6,904 nt of DNA from Mariprofundus sp. GTDB taxonomy: Bacteria > Pseudomonadota > Zetaproteobacteria > Mariprofundales > Mariprofundaceae. The position numbers were made by a program, and so were the translations under genes. A model generated the notes under the pieces. The model was given only the letters and a program-made list of their open reading frames with translations. It was not told where the DNA came from and made no database searches. Every line of letters starts with the position of its first letter. The stretch's first letter is position 1. The stretch lies in assembly GCA_021772845.1 (NCBI GenBank), contig JAJFLF010000104.1, positions 1-6,904 of the forward strand. The letters are read 5' to 3'. Below, piece after piece: positions 6,478 through 6,904 of the stretch.

Positions 6478-6904
6478 TGATATTCTGCACCGACGTGATG
6501 AAATCACCAGTTTATTAGCCGACCCAGATGTCACCTCCAATGCCAAAAAATTCACCCAGCTAAGCAGAGATTACTCTCAGATTGAGCCTGTGGCCGAGCA
6601 TGCTGAAAAACATCTGCAGCTGGTACAGCAATTGCAGGATAATCAGGAGCTATTGACTGACCCTGATTGTGACCGCGAACTCAAAGAGCTCATGGAAGAA
6701 GAAAACCTAGAGCTCAAACAGGCCATTGTAGAGAGTGATGAGCAGCTCACACTATTGCTGCTGCCCAAAGACCCCAATGATCAACGTAATGCGATTCTGG
6801 AAATTCGTGCTGGTACAGGCGGTGATGAAGCAGCTCTGTTTTCTGCCGATCTATTTCGTATGTACAGCCGTTATGCGGAAACGCAGGGATTTAAGGTATC
6901 CATC
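6461..6904 (+). CDS. prfA: Peptide chain release factor 1 (3' partial)
   Basis: Class I release factor that recognises UAA and UAG in the ribosomal A site and triggers peptide release. The first 148 residues are in the window; the frame is open at the right edge. The N-terminus MSNRLNDILHRRDEITSLLA begins a helical domain 1. This is followed by LLLLPKDPNDQRNAILEIRAG and then TGGDEAALFSADLFRMYSRYAE (about 98-140), the RF1 signature; RF2 has AGAGGTEA in place of AGTGGDEA. The codon-reading PVT/PxT motif and the catalytic GGQ loop lie past the window, so they cannot be checked. E. coli RF1 is 360 residues, so a bit over 200 are missing. The start is four residues shorter than in E. coli but has AAGGGG upstream. 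It overlaps the hemA end by 17 bases in another frame; prmC, the methyltransferase acting on the GGQ glutamine, often follows. Confidence 0.96.
   Translation, partial: MSNRLNDILHRRDEITSLLADPDVTSNAKKFTQLSRDYSQIEPVAEHAEKHLQLVQQLQDNQELLTDPDCDRELKELMEEENLELKQAIVESDEQLTLLLLPKDPNDQRNAILEIRAGTGGDEAALFSADLFRMYSRYAETQGFKVSI

Overview
The window looks like a chromosomal housekeeping segment from a Gram-negative, double-membraned bacterium, most likely a Pseudomonadota (proteobacterial) lineage. The reasons are a periplasmic MlaC with a signal peptide, an inner-membrane MlaE/MlaD pair, an AsmA/YhdP-type envelope protein, and the hemA-prfA gene order familiar from gammaproteobacteria. By eye the base composition is slightly under 50% GC and even across the window, with no sign of transferred DNA. 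I cannot name a genus from the sequence.

All genes lie on the plus strand. The left part (1-1927) is the end of an mla phospholipid-transport operon: mlaE (5' end outside the window), mlaD and mlaC. The ATPase gene mlaF would be expected just upstream, outside the window. No STAS-domain mlaB follows mlaC.

The middle (1924-5049) is one very large gene for a membrane-anchored AsmA/YhdP-like protein. It overlaps the mlaC stop codon by three bases and appears to use a CTG start codon; no ATG or GTG is available in frame. Because YhdP/TamB/YdbH-type AsmA-like proteins are implicated in moving phospholipid between the two membranes, an apparently co-translated Mla plus AsmA-like unit is the most interesting biology here.

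The right part (5128-6904) is a separate functional module: hemA (glutamyl-tRNA reductase, first committed step of tetrapyrrole synthesis by the C5 pathway) overlapping prfA (peptide chain release factor 1), which runs off the right end. The 78-base gap before hemA holds a short palindrome and a direct repeat but no convincing terminator.

No RNA genes, mobile elements, CRISPR arrays or attachment sites were seen. No stretch over 300 bases lacks a gene; the intergenic gaps are 73, 78 and 78 bases. I did not find a wholly new system. The points most worth a second look are the CTG start and the Mla/AsmA-like coupling.
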